Below are positions 1 through 8,499 of a DNA stretch of 64,000 nucleotides, in pieces. The notes below the pieces were generated by a model. That model saw only the letters and a list, made by a program, of their open reading frames with translations. It had not been told where the DNA came from and did not search any database. A program made the position numbers and the translations under genes. How positions within the stretch are numbered: the stretch's first letter is position 1; the number at the start of each line of letters is the position of its first letter. This DNA is from Massilia sp. TS11 (GTDB taxonomy: Bacteria; Pseudomonadota; Gammaproteobacteria; Burkholderiales; Burkholderiaceae_D): NCBI RefSeq assembly GCF_022012445.1, contig NZ_JAKLTS010000002.1, positions 1-64,000 on the forward strand, given 5' to 3'.

Positions 1-23
1 TTATGGGGCAATTGGGCTCGGGC

Positions 24-1547
24 TTAGGGTTGGGCCAGCGCCTTGCGGGCGGCTTGCTGCTCGGTGCTGGCCGCTGGACAGCTGGCGGCGGCGCGTTCGT
101 ACAGGGCGCGTGCGCGCGTCTGGTCGGCCGCGATCAGCAGCGTGAAGCAGCGGCGCGCGGCCGGCGCGACGGCGGCTGCGTCGATCTGGGCCAGCACGGC
201 GTCGAGCGTCTGTTCGCCCTGCAGCAGGCTGAGCACGGGCATTGGCCAGCGCTCGTTGTCGAGCTGGCTGCGCGCGGCCTGCAGCTGGCTGGCGGCGGCC
301 GCCTCCTGGCCGCTGCGCTGCAGGGCCACGGTGTATAGGATCTGGGTCGTCAGGTCGGCCGGGTTGAAGCGCACGTAGCCGGCCAGGGCGGTGGCCGCGG
401 CCGCAAAGTCGCGCGCGACGTAGGCCTGTGTGCCCAGGAACTGTTGGGCCATGGGCATGCCTTCGGCGGCTGCCTGGCGCAGCAGGGTCTGGCCGGCCTC
501 GCGCTCGGCCGCGTCGCGCCCGTTGTTGAGCTGGTCGACGCCCAAGGCGTACTGGGCGTCGGCATTGCCGTCCTGGGCCTCGGCCTCGATGAAGCGGCGC
601 CGCAGGGCCCGGTCGGCCTGGAAGGGCTCGCCGCCGGTGTAGCTGAGGTAGACCTTGCGCTGCACGCCGGAAATCAGCACGCGGTGGGCGCGCAGGAAGT
701 CGGCGCCAAGCAGCATCTCGACGCGGTTCACGCCATTGCTCATGCTCAGTTCGCCGAGATTGATCTTGACGTCCTCGATGCGCTCGCTGCCGACCTCAAA
801 GCTGCGCACCGGCACCAGCATATTCGCGACGCTGGCGTCGCCGATGCCGACCGCGCGCCCGTTGGGGCGGGCGCCCGGCATGTCGGGCGTGAGGCCGGCA
901 CGGCGCCCGGCCGCGCTGCTGATGACGGTGGCGGTGGCGCCGCTGTCGATCATCGCTTGCACGGGCACGCCATTGACCTGGACCGTGATCAGCGGCGCCT
1001 TGTACAGGTTGAAGTCGCCTTCGATCGGCAGCACCTGGGCTTGCGCGTCCCAATACGCCAGATGGGCGTCGCCGCAGTCGCGCGGCAGGAAGAAATTCAC
1101 ATGCTTCTTGCCCAGGTCGAGTTCGAGATCGGCCTGGAACATCCAGTCGCGCCCGACGATGGCGGCCAGCCAGGGCGGCGCGCCGAAGTCGTCGAGCACG
1201 CGGTAGCGCCGGTTCTGCGCGGGGCGCGAACTGCCGACCGCGAAACTCTTCACGGCGGCGCTCTGGATGCGGGCGCTGCCGCCGACGCCCTGGTGGACCT
1301 CGTCGGTCTGCTGGGTCGGCAGGTCGAGCCGGCGCGCATAGCCGCCGAAAATCGAGGTCAGGCTGGCGCCGGTGTCGAACAGCATCGGCACCTTCTGGCC
1401 GTTGATGCTGCCGTCGATCGTCACCTGCAGGCTCGGCGTCGTGTAGCGCAGCTCGGCCTCGCCCACTTTGATGAACTTGCAGCTCTCGGCCGCCCGGGCC
1501 GGCGCCACGGCCAGCAGCAGACTGGCCAGGATCAGGGGCGTGCGCAT
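24..1547 (-). CDS. Secreted retropepsin-like aspartic protease with C-terminal Sel1/TPR-like region
   Basis: The protein (507 aa) starts with a signal peptide (MRTPLILASLL...ARAAES) and has two pepsin/retropepsin-type motifs. MLFDTGAS lies near residue 55 and AMIDSGAT near residue 200, each with a following GRDW/GADFL strand, so one chain carries both halves of an aspartic protease. The C-terminal 190 residues resemble Sel1/TPR repeats (EAQDGNADAQYALG and EGMPMAQQFLG). The chosen ATG at 1547 has an AGGAGG ribosome site that overlaps the stop of the upstream paralog; the longer frame to 1634 would run through that gene. It is the last gene of a three-paralog operon. The substrate is unknown, and a periplasmic location is inferred from the leader. 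Confidence 0.85.
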   Translation of the reverse strand: MRTPLILASLLLAVAPARAAESCKFIKVGEAELRYTTPSLQVTIDGSINGQKVPMLFDTGASLTSIFGGYARRLDLPTQQTDEVHQGVGGSARIQSAAVKSFAVGSSRPAQNRRYRVLDDFGAPPWLAAIVGRDWMFQADLELDLGKKHVNFFLPRDCGDAHLAYWDAQAQVLPIEGDFNLYKAPLITVQVNGVPVQAMIDSGATATVISSAAGRRAGLTPDMPGARPNGRAVGIGDASVANMLVPVRSFEVGSERIEDVKINLGELSMSNGVNRVEMLLGADFLRAHRVLISGVQRKVYLSYTGGEPFQADRALRRRFIEAEAQDGNADAQYALGVDQLNNGRDAAEREAGQTLLRQAAAEGMPMAQQFLGTQAYVARDFAAAATALAGYVRFNPADLTTQILYTVALQRSGQEAAAASQLQAARSQLDNERWPMPVLSLLQGEQTLDAVLAQIDAAAVAPAARRCFTLLIAADQTRARALYERAAASCPAASTEQQAARKALAQP

Positions 1548-1557
1548 CTGGCCTCCT

Positions 1558-2535
1558 TCAGCGTAGCAGGGCCTGGGCGTCGGGATTGCCGGCGCGCGCC
1601 TCGCGCCGCACCAGCTCGCGCCAGTCGTCTTCACTATTGGCGAAGGCCGGACCGCCCAGGTGGCTGATGTAGACGGCGCGCTGGCTGACGGCCATCAGCA
1701 CGCGGTGCTGGCGCAGAAAATCGAGGCCGAGCCAGAGCTCGGGCGCTTCCTCCGGCTTGCCGTAGTAGACCAGCGGGCCGACGCGCAGGCGCACCCCGGC
1801 GATCAGCTCGTCGCCGATGCGCAGCTGGTTGATCGGCTTGGTCTTGCGCGGGCCGTCGCTGGCGCTGTCGGCCAGGCCGAGGCGTGCGGCGGCGCGTTCG
1901 CTGAGCATCGAATACGGTTCGCTGCTCATCACGACCGCGCGCAGGGTCTCGCCATTGAGCTGGACTTCGATCTGGGCGTGGCGCGGACCGCCGGTCTCGT
2001 CGGCCATGCTGAGCACGCTGGCCTTGTCGTCCCAGTAGCCCATGAAGGCTTGCTCGCAATGCTGGGCGGCGAAGAAGTTCAGCTGGTGGGCGGCCAGGTG
2101 GAATTCGACATTGTTCTGGTACAGGAAATCGCGCCCGACCACGGCCACGAAGGGCAGCTGGGCGTCGCCCTCGTCGTACACGAGCAGCTTGCCCTTGATG
2201 GCGCGCGCCGGGCCGACCGCGAATTCATCGACGCTGGCCATGTAGACCGGGCGCTGCTCGTCGCCGCTCAGGGCCTTGACGAAGCTGGCGCGCATCGCCA
2301 GGCCGGACTTCTCCAGCGGGGCGCGCAGCAGGCCGGTATCCGAGGTGCCGGTCGACAGCAGCATCGGCGCGCTGCGGCCATTGAGGCGGCCGTCGACGAC
2401 GGGCAGCAGGGCGGGTCCGGCCAGGCGCACCGGCAGGCTGCCGAGCGCTTGCAGTTCGCAGCGCGGCGCGGGTTCGGCCTGGCTGGCGCTGGCCAGCAGC
2501 AGGGCCGCAAGCACGATCACGGGTCGCAGCAGCAT
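1558..2535 (-). CDS. Degenerate aspartic-protease paralog, predicted catalytically dead
   Basis: This 325 aa protein has a signal peptide (MLLRPVIVLAALLLASASQA) and aligns by eye along its whole length with its two neighbours, including VGRDFLYQ, GYWDDKA and LGLDFLRQHRVL. The first catalytic motif reads PMLLSTGTS, where the paralogs have DTG. The second reads AVVMSSEP, where they have DSG. Both catalytic Asp residues are therefore missing, while the fold-defining segments remain and the frame is intact. The C-terminus stops just inside a Sel1-like repeat (AGNPDAQALLR). It lies 23 bp after one active-looking paralog and 10 bp before the other. It is probably a pseudo-enzyme with a binding or regulatory role; a decaying gene is the alternative. 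Confidence 0.82.
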   Translation of the reverse strand: MLLRPVIVLAALLLASASQAEPAPRCELQALGSLPVRLAGPALLPVVDGRLNGRSAPMLLSTGTSDTGLLRAPLEKSGLAMRASFVKALSGDEQRPVYMASVDEFAVGPARAIKGKLLVYDEGDAQLPFVAVVGRDFLYQNNVEFHLAAHQLNFFAAQHCEQAFMGYWDDKASVLSMADETGGPRHAQIEVQLNGETLRAVVMSSEPYSMLSERAAARLGLADSASDGPRKTKPINQLRIGDELIAGVRLRVGPLVYYGKPEEAPELWLGLDFLRQHRVLMAVSQRAVYISHLGGPAFANSEDDWRELVRREARAGNPDAQALLR

Positions 2536-2558
2536 GTGTTCTCCTTGGTGGGGGCGGC

Positions 2559-3584
2559 TCAGCGCGGCTTGATCAGGCGCTGGGCGTCGGGATTGCCGGC
2601 CTCGGCTTCGCGGCGGATGCGTGCGCTGCGGTCCTCGCGGCTGTTGGCGATCGGATTGCCGTCCTGGTAGCTGATATACACCTTGCTCTGGCTGGGCGCG
2701 ATCAGGACGCGGTGGTGCAGCAGAAAATCGTCGCCGATCAGGATGTCGGTCGAAAACGCCTCGTTGGTGGCGCCCATGGTGCCGACCATCAGGCGCGCGC
2801 CTTCGATCTTTTCGTCGCCGATCGCGATTTCCTTGACCGGCACCAGCAGGGTGTCGCGCACGGCCTCGCCGATGCCCATCATGCGTCCGCCCGACTGCAC
2901 GCCGGCGCCGTCCAGGGCCAGGCCGATGCGTTCGGCGGTGGCCTTGTCGAGGGTGGTCAGGGCGGCGCCGCTGTCGATGATGGCATGCACGGGCTGGCCA
3001 TTGATGTGGACGCTGAAGGCGCCCATGCGGCGCGCCCTGGCGTCATTGGACATCGGCAGCACCACGGCGTTCTGGTCCCAGTAGGCCAGATGGGCGCGCT
3101 CGCAGTTCTTGGGGCGGAAGAAGTTGATCTTGCTGTGGCCGAGGTCGAGCTCGAGATCGGCCTGGAACAGGAAGTCGCGTCCGACGATGGCGGCGAAGGG
3201 GAAGCCGGGCGCCATGTCGAGCACGCGCATGCGGCCGTGGCCGGCCTTGGCCGGACCGACGGCGAACTGGTCGACCGTGGCCAGCAGCATCTCGGTCTGG
3301 CCGCCGACCCCGTTGCTCAGCAGGTAGTTGTCGGACTGGCGCAGGCTCACGCCGAGCTTGAGCATGTGCTCCTTGATCAGCGTGGTGGCGTAGGCGCCGG
3401 TATCGACCAGCATCGGCACGGTGTGGCCGTCGACCACGCCGTCGATCGTCGGCATCAGCGAACTGCCGCTAAAACGCACGGGCAGGCTGGCAATCTGCTG
3501 CATCTGGCAGCGTGGCGCGGCCTCCTCGGCCAGGGCGGGCAGGGCGAGCAGGGTGCTCAGGGCAAGCAGTACATGGCGCAGCAT
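2559..3584 (-). CDS. Secreted retropepsin-like aspartic protease
   Basis: The protein (341 aa) has a signal peptide (MLRHVLLALSTLLALPALA) followed by two aspartic protease half-domains. MLVDTGAY is near residue 60 and AIIDSGAA near residue 190, so both catalytic Asp are present. The VGRDFLFQADLELDLG strand is nearly identical to that of the paralog ending the operon. The C-terminus ends in the first turn of a Sel1-like repeat (AGNPDAQRLIKPR). I chose ATG 3584, which gives a clean leader; a TTG at 3599 would add five residues. No strong ribosome site is visible. It is the first gene of the three-paralog operon. Confidence 0.83.
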   Translation of the reverse strand: MLRHVLLALSTLLALPALAEEAAPRCQMQQIASLPVRFSGSSLMPTIDGVVDGHTVPMLVDTGAYATTLIKEHMLKLGVSLRQSDNYLLSNGVGGQTEMLLATVDQFAVGPAKAGHGRMRVLDMAPGFPFAAIVGRDFLFQADLELDLGHSKINFFRPKNCERAHLAYWDQNAVVLPMSNDARARRMGAFSVHINGQPVHAIIDSGAALTTLDKATAERIGLALDGAGVQSGGRMMGIGEAVRDTLLVPVKEIAIGDEKIEGARLMVGTMGATNEAFSTDILIGDDFLLHHRVLIAPSQSKVYISYQDGNPIANSREDRSARIRREAEAGNPDAQRLIKPR

Positions 3585-3654
3585 GATGTCAATATACAAA
3601 CAAAAGGCGCATCATACCGCAGGATGCCGTTTTGACAGGTTTAATTTTTGGTAA

Positions 3655-4074
3655 TCAGCGCTTTTTGACGCATTCGACATACGCCGCACCATCGGGCGGC
3701 TGTCCATTGCGCTGCGCCGTCCACAGCATTTCGCCCAGACACTCCATCACCTGGTGGTGGGCCTCATGCAGGGAACCCAAGCGCAGAGCGAGGGCGGCGG
3801 TGGCGGCGCGGATGCCGGGCGGCTGGTCGATCGAGTACTGCTCGGTGATCGACAGGTGCATCGACAGGTGCAGGAAGGGATTGACGCCCTCGGCGCCCGA
3901 ATAGTCCTTGGCGATGGCGGCCTCGACGTCGGCCAGCTCGGCATGGTACTCGGGATGCTCGGCGATCCAGTCGGCGGCCAGGGTTTCGAGCGGGGTCAGG
4001 ATGGCGTTCTCGAGACGCTTGCGCTGCACTTCACAAAAGAAGCGCCGCACATCGTGGGAAGACGGTGTGAACAT
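3655..4074 (-). CDS. DUF1841 family protein
   Basis: This 139 aa protein matches the DUF1841 family as I know it: an N-terminal VRRFF segment, LTPLE and AADWIAEHPEYHAEL, then a conserved NPFLHLSMHLSI core. There is no signal peptide or membrane segment, so it is probably cytosolic. The function is unknown. It sits 36 bp downstream of rppH on the same strand and may be co-transcribed with it. The length is typical of the family. Confidence 0.85.
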   Translation of the reverse strand: MFTPSSHDVRRFFCEVQRKRLENAILTPLETLAADWIAEHPEYHAELADVEAAIAKDYSGAEGVNPFLHLSMHLSITEQYSIDQPPGIRAATAALALRLGSLHEAHHQVMECLGEMLWTAQRNGQPPDGAAYVECVKKR

Positions 4075-4110
4075 GGTGGTGTAGGGGGCGGCGGGCAGCC
4101 GCCGCCCGGT

Positions 4111-4680
4111 TTATTTGCTGGAGTCGAGCACCTCGGCCACGGCCGGGGCGGGCGGATTGACACGCGGCTGGCGCAGATAGCGTGCGTTCTGGCGCCGGTC
4201 GCCGCGCGGCGGCTGCAGGAAGCGCGACAGCTCCTGCAGGGCCTTCTGGTAAACCTCGCGCTTGAATTCGATCACGGTGTCGAGCGGGACCCAGTAGTCA
4301 TGCCAGCGCCAGGCGTCGAATTCCGGATGGTCGGTCAGGCGCAGATTGACGTCATTGTCGCGCGCGACCATGCGCAGCAGGAACCAGATCTGCTTCTGGC
4401 CGCGATAATGGCCGCGGATCTCGCGCTTGATGTAGTGGTCGGGCACTTCATAGCGCAGCCAGTCGCGCGTGCGGCCAATGATCTTCACATGGTCGCGGCG
4501 CAGACCGATTTCCTCTTCCAGTTCGCGGTACATCGCCTGTTCCGGCGTTTCACCGTATTTAATTCCCCCTTGCGGGAACTGCCACGAGTGCTCGCGCACC
4601 CGCTTTCCCCACCACACCTCGTTCTGGGCGTTGAGCAGGATGATGCCGACGTTGGGGCGGAAGCCTTCACGGTCGAGCAT
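4111..4680 (-). CDS. rppH: RNA pyrophosphohydrolase (Nudix)
   Basis: RppH removes pyrophosphate from the 5' triphosphate end of mRNAs, which primes them for RNase E decay. The 189 aa protein begins [17 protein letters not shown] and has the family WQFPQGGI segment. A complete Nudix box spans residues 39-60 (G-x5-E-x7-REL-x-EE-x-G; here GETPEQ...RELEEEIGL). The C-terminal 40 residues are proline/arginine-rich and variable, as is usual. It is divergent from proS; the promoter region between them is about 200 bp. Confidence 0.95.
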   Translation of the reverse strand: MLDREGFRPNVGIILLNAQNEVWWGKRVREHSWQFPQGGIKYGETPEQAMYRELEEEIGLRRDHVKIIGRTRDWLRYEVPDHYIKREIRGHYRGQKQIWFLLRMVARDNDVNLRLTDHPEFDAWRWHDYWVPLDTVIEFKREVYQKALQELSRFLQPPRGDRRQNARYLRQPRVNPPAPAVAEVLDSSK

Positions 4681-4803
4681 AGTGCACCTCGAGTCTTTCT
4701 GCGGCGGCGCGTCCTCTTCAGGTTACCCACGCGGCCGGACAAGCCCGCGCGGCGCCGCGTTTGGGCGGCGAAGCGGGGGCTTTCGGCCCTGTTTGTAGAA
4801 AGT

Positions 4804-4833
4804 TTGGACGCATCTGCCAGCTAATCCTTTAAA
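4804..4833 (+). promoter_or_regulatory. Candidate sigma-70 promoter for proS
   Basis: A TTGGAC hexamer (4804-4809) is followed after 18 bp by TTTAAA (4828-4833), about 45 bp before the proS ATG, in a locally AT-rich stretch. This is a motif match by eye only. Confidence 0.4.
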
Positions 4834-4877
4834 ATTAGGTCGATTATAAACTCCATTTTTCAAAAGAATTCATCGAT

Positions 4878-6599
4878 ATGCGAGCCTCGCGATATTTTAT
4901 TTCCACCTTAAAGGAAGCCCCCTCGGACGCGGAAATCGTCAGCCACCAGCTGATGATGCGCGCGGGGATGATCAAGCGTCTGTCGGCCGGCATCTACACC
5001 TATATGCCGATGGGCCTGCGCGTGATCCGCAAAGTCGAGGCCATCATCAAGGAGGAAATGAACCGTTCGGGCGCGATCGAGCTGCTGATGCCGGTCGTGC
5101 AGCCGGCCGAGCTGTGGCAGGAAACGGGCCGCTGGGACAAGATGGGCCCCGAGCTGATGCGCGTGAAAGACCGCCACGGGCGCGACTACGCGATCCAGCC
5201 GACTTCGGAGGAAGTGATCACCGACGTCGTGCGCTCGGAGATCAAGAGCTACCGCCAGCTGCCGGTCAACTTCTACCACGTCCAGACCAAATTCCGCGAC
5301 GAGCGCCGCCCGCGCTTCGGCCTGATGCGCGGCCGCGAATTCACGATGAAGGACGCCTACTCGTTTGACCGCGATGTGGCCGGCATGCAGCAGTCCTACC
5401 AGATCATGTACGACGCCTATGTGCGCATCTTCAACCGCTTCGGCCTGAAGTTCCGCGCCGTGGCGGCCGACAATGGCGCCATCGGCGGTTCCGGCTCGCA
5501 CGAATTCCACGTGATCGCCCACACCGGCGAAGACGCGCTCGTGTATTGCCCTGACTCCGACTACGCGGCCAATATGGAAGCGGCCGAGGCCCTGCCCCTG
5601 ATCGCCAGCCGCGCGCCCGCGGCCGAGCCGCTGGTCAAGACCCCGACCCTGAACACCACCAAGTGCGAGCACGTGGCCCATCTGCTCGGCATTCCGCTCG
5701 AGCGCACCGTCAAGTCGATCGCCCTGACGGTCGAGACCGAGGGCGGGCGCGAGAACTGGCTGCTGCTGCTGCGCGGCGACCACGAACTCAATGAAGTCAA
5801 GGTCGGCAAGGTGGCGGGCCTGGGCGCCTTCCGCTTCGCCAGCGAAGCCGAGATCGTCGAGACCTATGGCACCGTGCCTGGCTACCTGGGCCCGCTCAAT
5901 GCCAAGCTGCCGCTGAAGGTGGTGGCTGACCGCACCGTCGCCAACATGGCCGACTTCGTCTGCGGCGCGAATGAGGAACACCACCACTACACGGGCGTGA
6001 ACTGGGGCCGCGACCTGCCCGAGCCGATCGTGGCCGATCTGCGCAATGTGGTCGAGGGCGATCCCTCGCCGGACGGCAAGGGCCAGCTGCTGATCGAACG
6101 CGGCATCGAAGTCGGCCACGTGTTCCAGCTCGGCACCCGCTATTCGGCCGACATGGGCTGCACCTATCTGGACGAGCAGCAAAAGCCGGTGCCGATCCAG
6201 ATGGGCTGCTACGGTATCGGCGTGACCCGCATCCTGGGCGCCGCGATCGAGCAGAACTTCGACGACAAGGGCATCATCTGGCCGGCCGCGATCGCCCCGT
6301 TCGAAGTCGTGCTGTGCCCGATGGGCTATGACCGCAGCGAGCTGGTCAAGGCCGAAACCGACCAGCTGTACGCGGCCCTGCTGGGCGCCGGCGTCGACGT
6401 CGTGCTCGACGACCGCGGCCTGCGCCCGGGCGCCATGTTCGCCGACTGGGAGCTGATCGGCATTCCGCACCGCGTCGTCATCGGCGAGCGCGGCCTCAAG
6501 GATGGCAAGCTCGAGTACCAGGGCCGGCGCGATGCCGAAGCCACGGTGGTCGAGGTCGCCGAGATGCTGGCCCTGATCAAGGGCAAACTGGCGCAGTGA
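4878..6599 (+). CDS. proS: Prolyl-tRNA synthetase
   Basis: ProS charges tRNA-Pro with proline. The 573 aa protein is the bacterial type with an inserted editing domain. Class II motif 2 is at about residues 138-154 ([17 protein letters not shown]), and motif 3 is near 446 ([11 protein letters not shown]). The YbaK-like editing insertion lies between, at about 230-405, with KSIALTVE and [10 protein letters not shown]. The C-terminal anticodon-binding domain carries [29 protein letters not shown]. The start [19 protein letters not shown] is the family start. The stop overlaps the next gene by 4 bp (GTGA). Confidence 0.98.
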   Translation: MRASRYFISTLKEAPSDAEIVSHQLMMRAGMIKRLSAGIYTYMPMGLRVIRKVEAIIKEEMNRSGAIELLMPVVQPAELWQETGRWDKMGPELMRVKDRHGRDYAIQPTSEEVITDVVRSEIKSYRQLPVNFYHVQTKFRDERRPRFGLMRGREFTMKDAYSFDRDVAGMQQSYQIMYDAYVRIFNRFGLKFRAVAADNGAIGGSGSHEFHVIAHTGEDALVYCPDSDYAANMEAAEALPLIASRAPAAEPLVKTPTLNTTKCEHVAHLLGIPLERTVKSIALTVETEGGRENWLLLLRGDHELNEVKVGKVAGLGAFRFASEAEIVETYGTVPGYLGPLNAKLPLKVVADRTVANMADFVCGANEEHHHYTGVNWGRDLPEPIVADLRNVVEGDPSPDGKGQLLIERGIEVGHVFQLGTRYSADMGCTYLDEQQKPVPIQMGCYGIGVTRILGAAIEQNFDDKGIIWPAAIAPFEVVLCPMGYDRSELVKAETDQLYAALLGAGVDVVLDDRGLRPGAMFADWELIGIPHRVVIGERGLKDGKLEYQGRRDAEATVVEVAEMLALIKGKLAQ

Positions 6600-7195
6600 A
6601 GCGCAGAGCCGGCCGGTGGCTGCTGGTGCTGGCCTGCCTGACGGCAGGCGCGGCCCAGGCCGGCAATCAGAAGGAAGAGGTGCTGGCCGACAGCGTGCGC
6701 CTGGCCCTGGCCAACGCGATCAAGGACGCCAGTCCGCCGGTGCCGCAGTTCCGCGATGCGGCCGCGCGCGGCCAGTACGAGCAGTGGTTCAGCGCCATGT
6801 CCTTCCGTCTGCAGCGCAAGCTGCCGGATGCGCAGACGCGCCGCGAATTTCTGCAGACGGCCTGGTACGAGGCCAAGCGCGCCGGGCTCGATCCGGGCCT
6901 GGTGCTCGGCCTGATCCAGGTCGAGTCGGCCTACCGCAAGTATGCGATCTCGATTGCCGGCGCGCGCGGCCTGATGCAGGTGATGCCGTTCTGGACGCGC
7001 GTGATCGGCGACGGCGACCGCTCCAAGCTGTTCCATATGCAGACCAATCTGCGCTACGGCTGCGCGATCCTGCGCATGTATCTCGACATGGAAAACGGCA
7101 ATCTCTTCCTCGCCCTGGGCCGCTACAACGGCAGCCGCGGCCGGCCCGAATATCCGAACGCCGTGCTGCGCGCCTGGCAGGCCTGGCGCCTGTAG
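6596..7195 (+). CDS. Slt70-type lytic transglycosylase
   Basis: The product (199 aa) is a secreted lytic transglycosylase that cleaves peptidoglycan between MurNAc and GlcNAc. An N-terminal signal peptide ([21 protein letters not shown]) precedes a catalytic SLT domain. The catalytic Glu is E110 in [12 protein letters not shown], followed by [12 protein letters not shown] and a [17 protein letters not shown] segment. The GTG start at 6596 overlaps the proS stop, implying translational coupling. This proS-transglycosylase arrangement is common in Burkholderiales. A strong terminator follows. Confidence 0.92.
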   Translation: MKRRAGRWLLVLACLTAGAAQAGNQKEEVLADSVRLALANAIKDASPPVPQFRDAAARGQYEQWFSAMSFRLQRKLPDAQTRREFLQTAWYEAKRAGLDPGLVLGLIQVESAYRKYAISIAGARGLMQVMPFWTRVIGDGDRSKLFHMQTNLRYGCAILRMYLDMENGNLFLALGRYNGSRGRPEYPNAVLRAWQAWRL

Positions 7196-7202
7196 GCGCC
7201 AA

Positions 7203-7230
7203 GAAAAAAGGCCCCGACGGGGCCTTTGTT
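7203..7230. terminator. Bidirectional intrinsic terminator
   Basis: An A-tract, a GGCCCC-GAC-GGGGCC hairpin and a CTTTGTTT tract lie between the convergent transglycosylase and SWIB genes. The A-rich 5' flank gives a U-tract on the minus strand too, so it can serve both. Confidence 0.85.
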
Positions 7231-7249
7231 TCGTGTGCGCGGGCGCGGC

Positions 7250-7639
7250 TTATTTGAGGTGGCCGGAGATCAGCTTGGTCATCTCGAACATCGACACTTG
7301 CGCTTTGCCGCCGAACACGGCCTTGAGCTTGTCGTCGCCGTTGATCATGCGCTTGTTCTCGGCATCCTGCAGCTTGTGCTTCTTGATATAGTCCCAGACC
7401 TTTTTGGTCACTTCCGTGCGCGGCAGCGCAGCGGCGCCGACGACGGCGGCCAGCTGGGCCGACGGGGTCATGGCCTTCATGAAGGCGGCGTTCGGCTTGC
7501 GCGGAGCGGCCGGCTTCTTGGCGGCGGCCGGCTTGGCGGCCGGCTTGGCAGCGGCTTTGGCGGGAGCGGCTTTCTTCACAGCCGGTTTGGCTGCGGCTTT
7601 CTTGGCGGGTGCTGCAGAAGTTTTCTTGGCTGTTGCCAT
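7250..7639 (-). CDS. SWIB/MDM2-domain protein with histone H1-like N-terminal tail
   Basis: The protein (129 aa) has an N-terminal tail of about 55 residues made almost only of Ala, Lys and Pro (AAKPAAKPAAAKKPA). A SWIB/MDM2 domain follows (LPRTEVTKKVWDYIKKHKLQD, then NKRMINGDDKLKAVFG and FEMTKLISGHL). SWIB domains in bacteria are of uncertain role; the basic tail suggests DNA or nucleoid binding, which is inference. The ATG at 7639 has an excellent AGGAGG site; an upstream in-frame start at 7678 is rejected because it has no such site. It is monocistronic, ending at a terminator. Confidence 0.93.
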   Translation of the reverse strand: MATAKKTSAAPAKKAAAKPAVKKAAPAKAAAKPAAKPAAAKKPAAPRKPNAAFMKAMTPSAQLAAVVGAAALPRTEVTKKVWDYIKKHKLQDAENKRMINGDDKLKAVFGGKAQVSMFEMTKLISGHLK

Positions 7640-7856
7640 ATTCGGGCCTCCTAAACAAACACGTGGGTAAATGCGCAATCAATCGCACCGGCTTATATTC
7701 GTAGTGTTTGGACCTTGTGGCAAGTGTTTTTCGTTATTTTTCTTAGAAATTGACCAAAACCGTCGGAAAGCACCACGCCATGCGGGCTGCGGCGCTTGCC
7801 GCGCGCGCCCGGCTGGGGGAGAATGCGGGCCTTTTCCGCCTTTGCCCGCTGCTCCG

Positions 7857-8474
7857 ATGACGCCCGAGATTCTCCAGAACCGCCGCTATTTCACCCCCGT
7901 CTGGGAACTCGACCATGCGGCCCTCGGCCCGGCCCTGAAACCCTGGGTGCTGCGCCGCACCGGGCTGTCCGCCGTGTATGTGATGCTGAGTCTGGTGGCC
8001 GGGGCGCTGGTCGCCTGGCATGGGGTGGGCGCCCATCTCGATCTGCTGCGCGTGCTGATCTACACCTGCCTGGGTGTGACGGCCGGCTTCCTGTTGCTGC
8101 TGCCGCTGCATGAATGGGTGCATGCCCTGGTCTACCGCAGCAGCGGCGCCAGCGAGGTGGCCGTGCGCTACCAGTGGCGCACGCTGTCGGCCTATTGTGT
8201 GGCCGATCAGTTCGTGCTGGGCGGGGCGGCGTTTGAACTGGTCTGCATGGCCCCGCTGCTGATGCTGACGCCGCCGCTGGCGCTGGGCGCGCTGCTGTTG
8301 TCGGGCAGCTGGGCCCTGGTCTGCACCGGGGCCCTGCTCGTGCATCTGGCCGCCTGCAGCGGCGATGTCGCGCTGATCAACTGGATCGGTCTGCACGAGC
8401 GCGAGCGCCTGTGGACCTATGATGATGTGAAGGCGGGGAAAAGCTATTTCTTCGCCCAGCACGCCCAGCCCTGA
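7857..8474 (+). CDS. DUF3267 family putative membrane zinc metallopeptidase
   Basis: This 205 aa membrane protein has a HEWVH motif (HEXXH) near residue 83, in the middle of several hydrophobic segments (AVYVMLSLVAGALVAW, CLGVTAGFLLLLPL, APLLMLTPPLALGALLL, GALLVHLAAC). HEXXH inside or next to transmembrane helices is the DUF3267 signature, a family of predicted zincins. A downstream DVALINW may supply a further ligand, as in site-2-type proteases, but I cannot assign it. The start at 7857 (MTPEILQNRRYFTPVW) is chosen over an upstream in-frame start at 7671, which lies in the promoter region of the divergent SWIB gene. No substrate can be named. Confidence 0.8.
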   Translation: MTPEILQNRRYFTPVWELDHAALGPALKPWVLRRTGLSAVYVMLSLVAGALVAWHGVGAHLDLLRVLIYTCLGVTAGFLLLLPLHEWVHALVYRSSGASEVAVRYQWRTLSAYCVADQFVLGGAAFELVCMAPLLMLTPPLALGALLLSGSWALVCTGALLVHLAACSGDVALINWIGLHERERLWTYDDVKAGKSYFFAQHAQP

Positions 8475-8499
8475 TCGGCCGGGCGGCCGGGCGGCCGGC

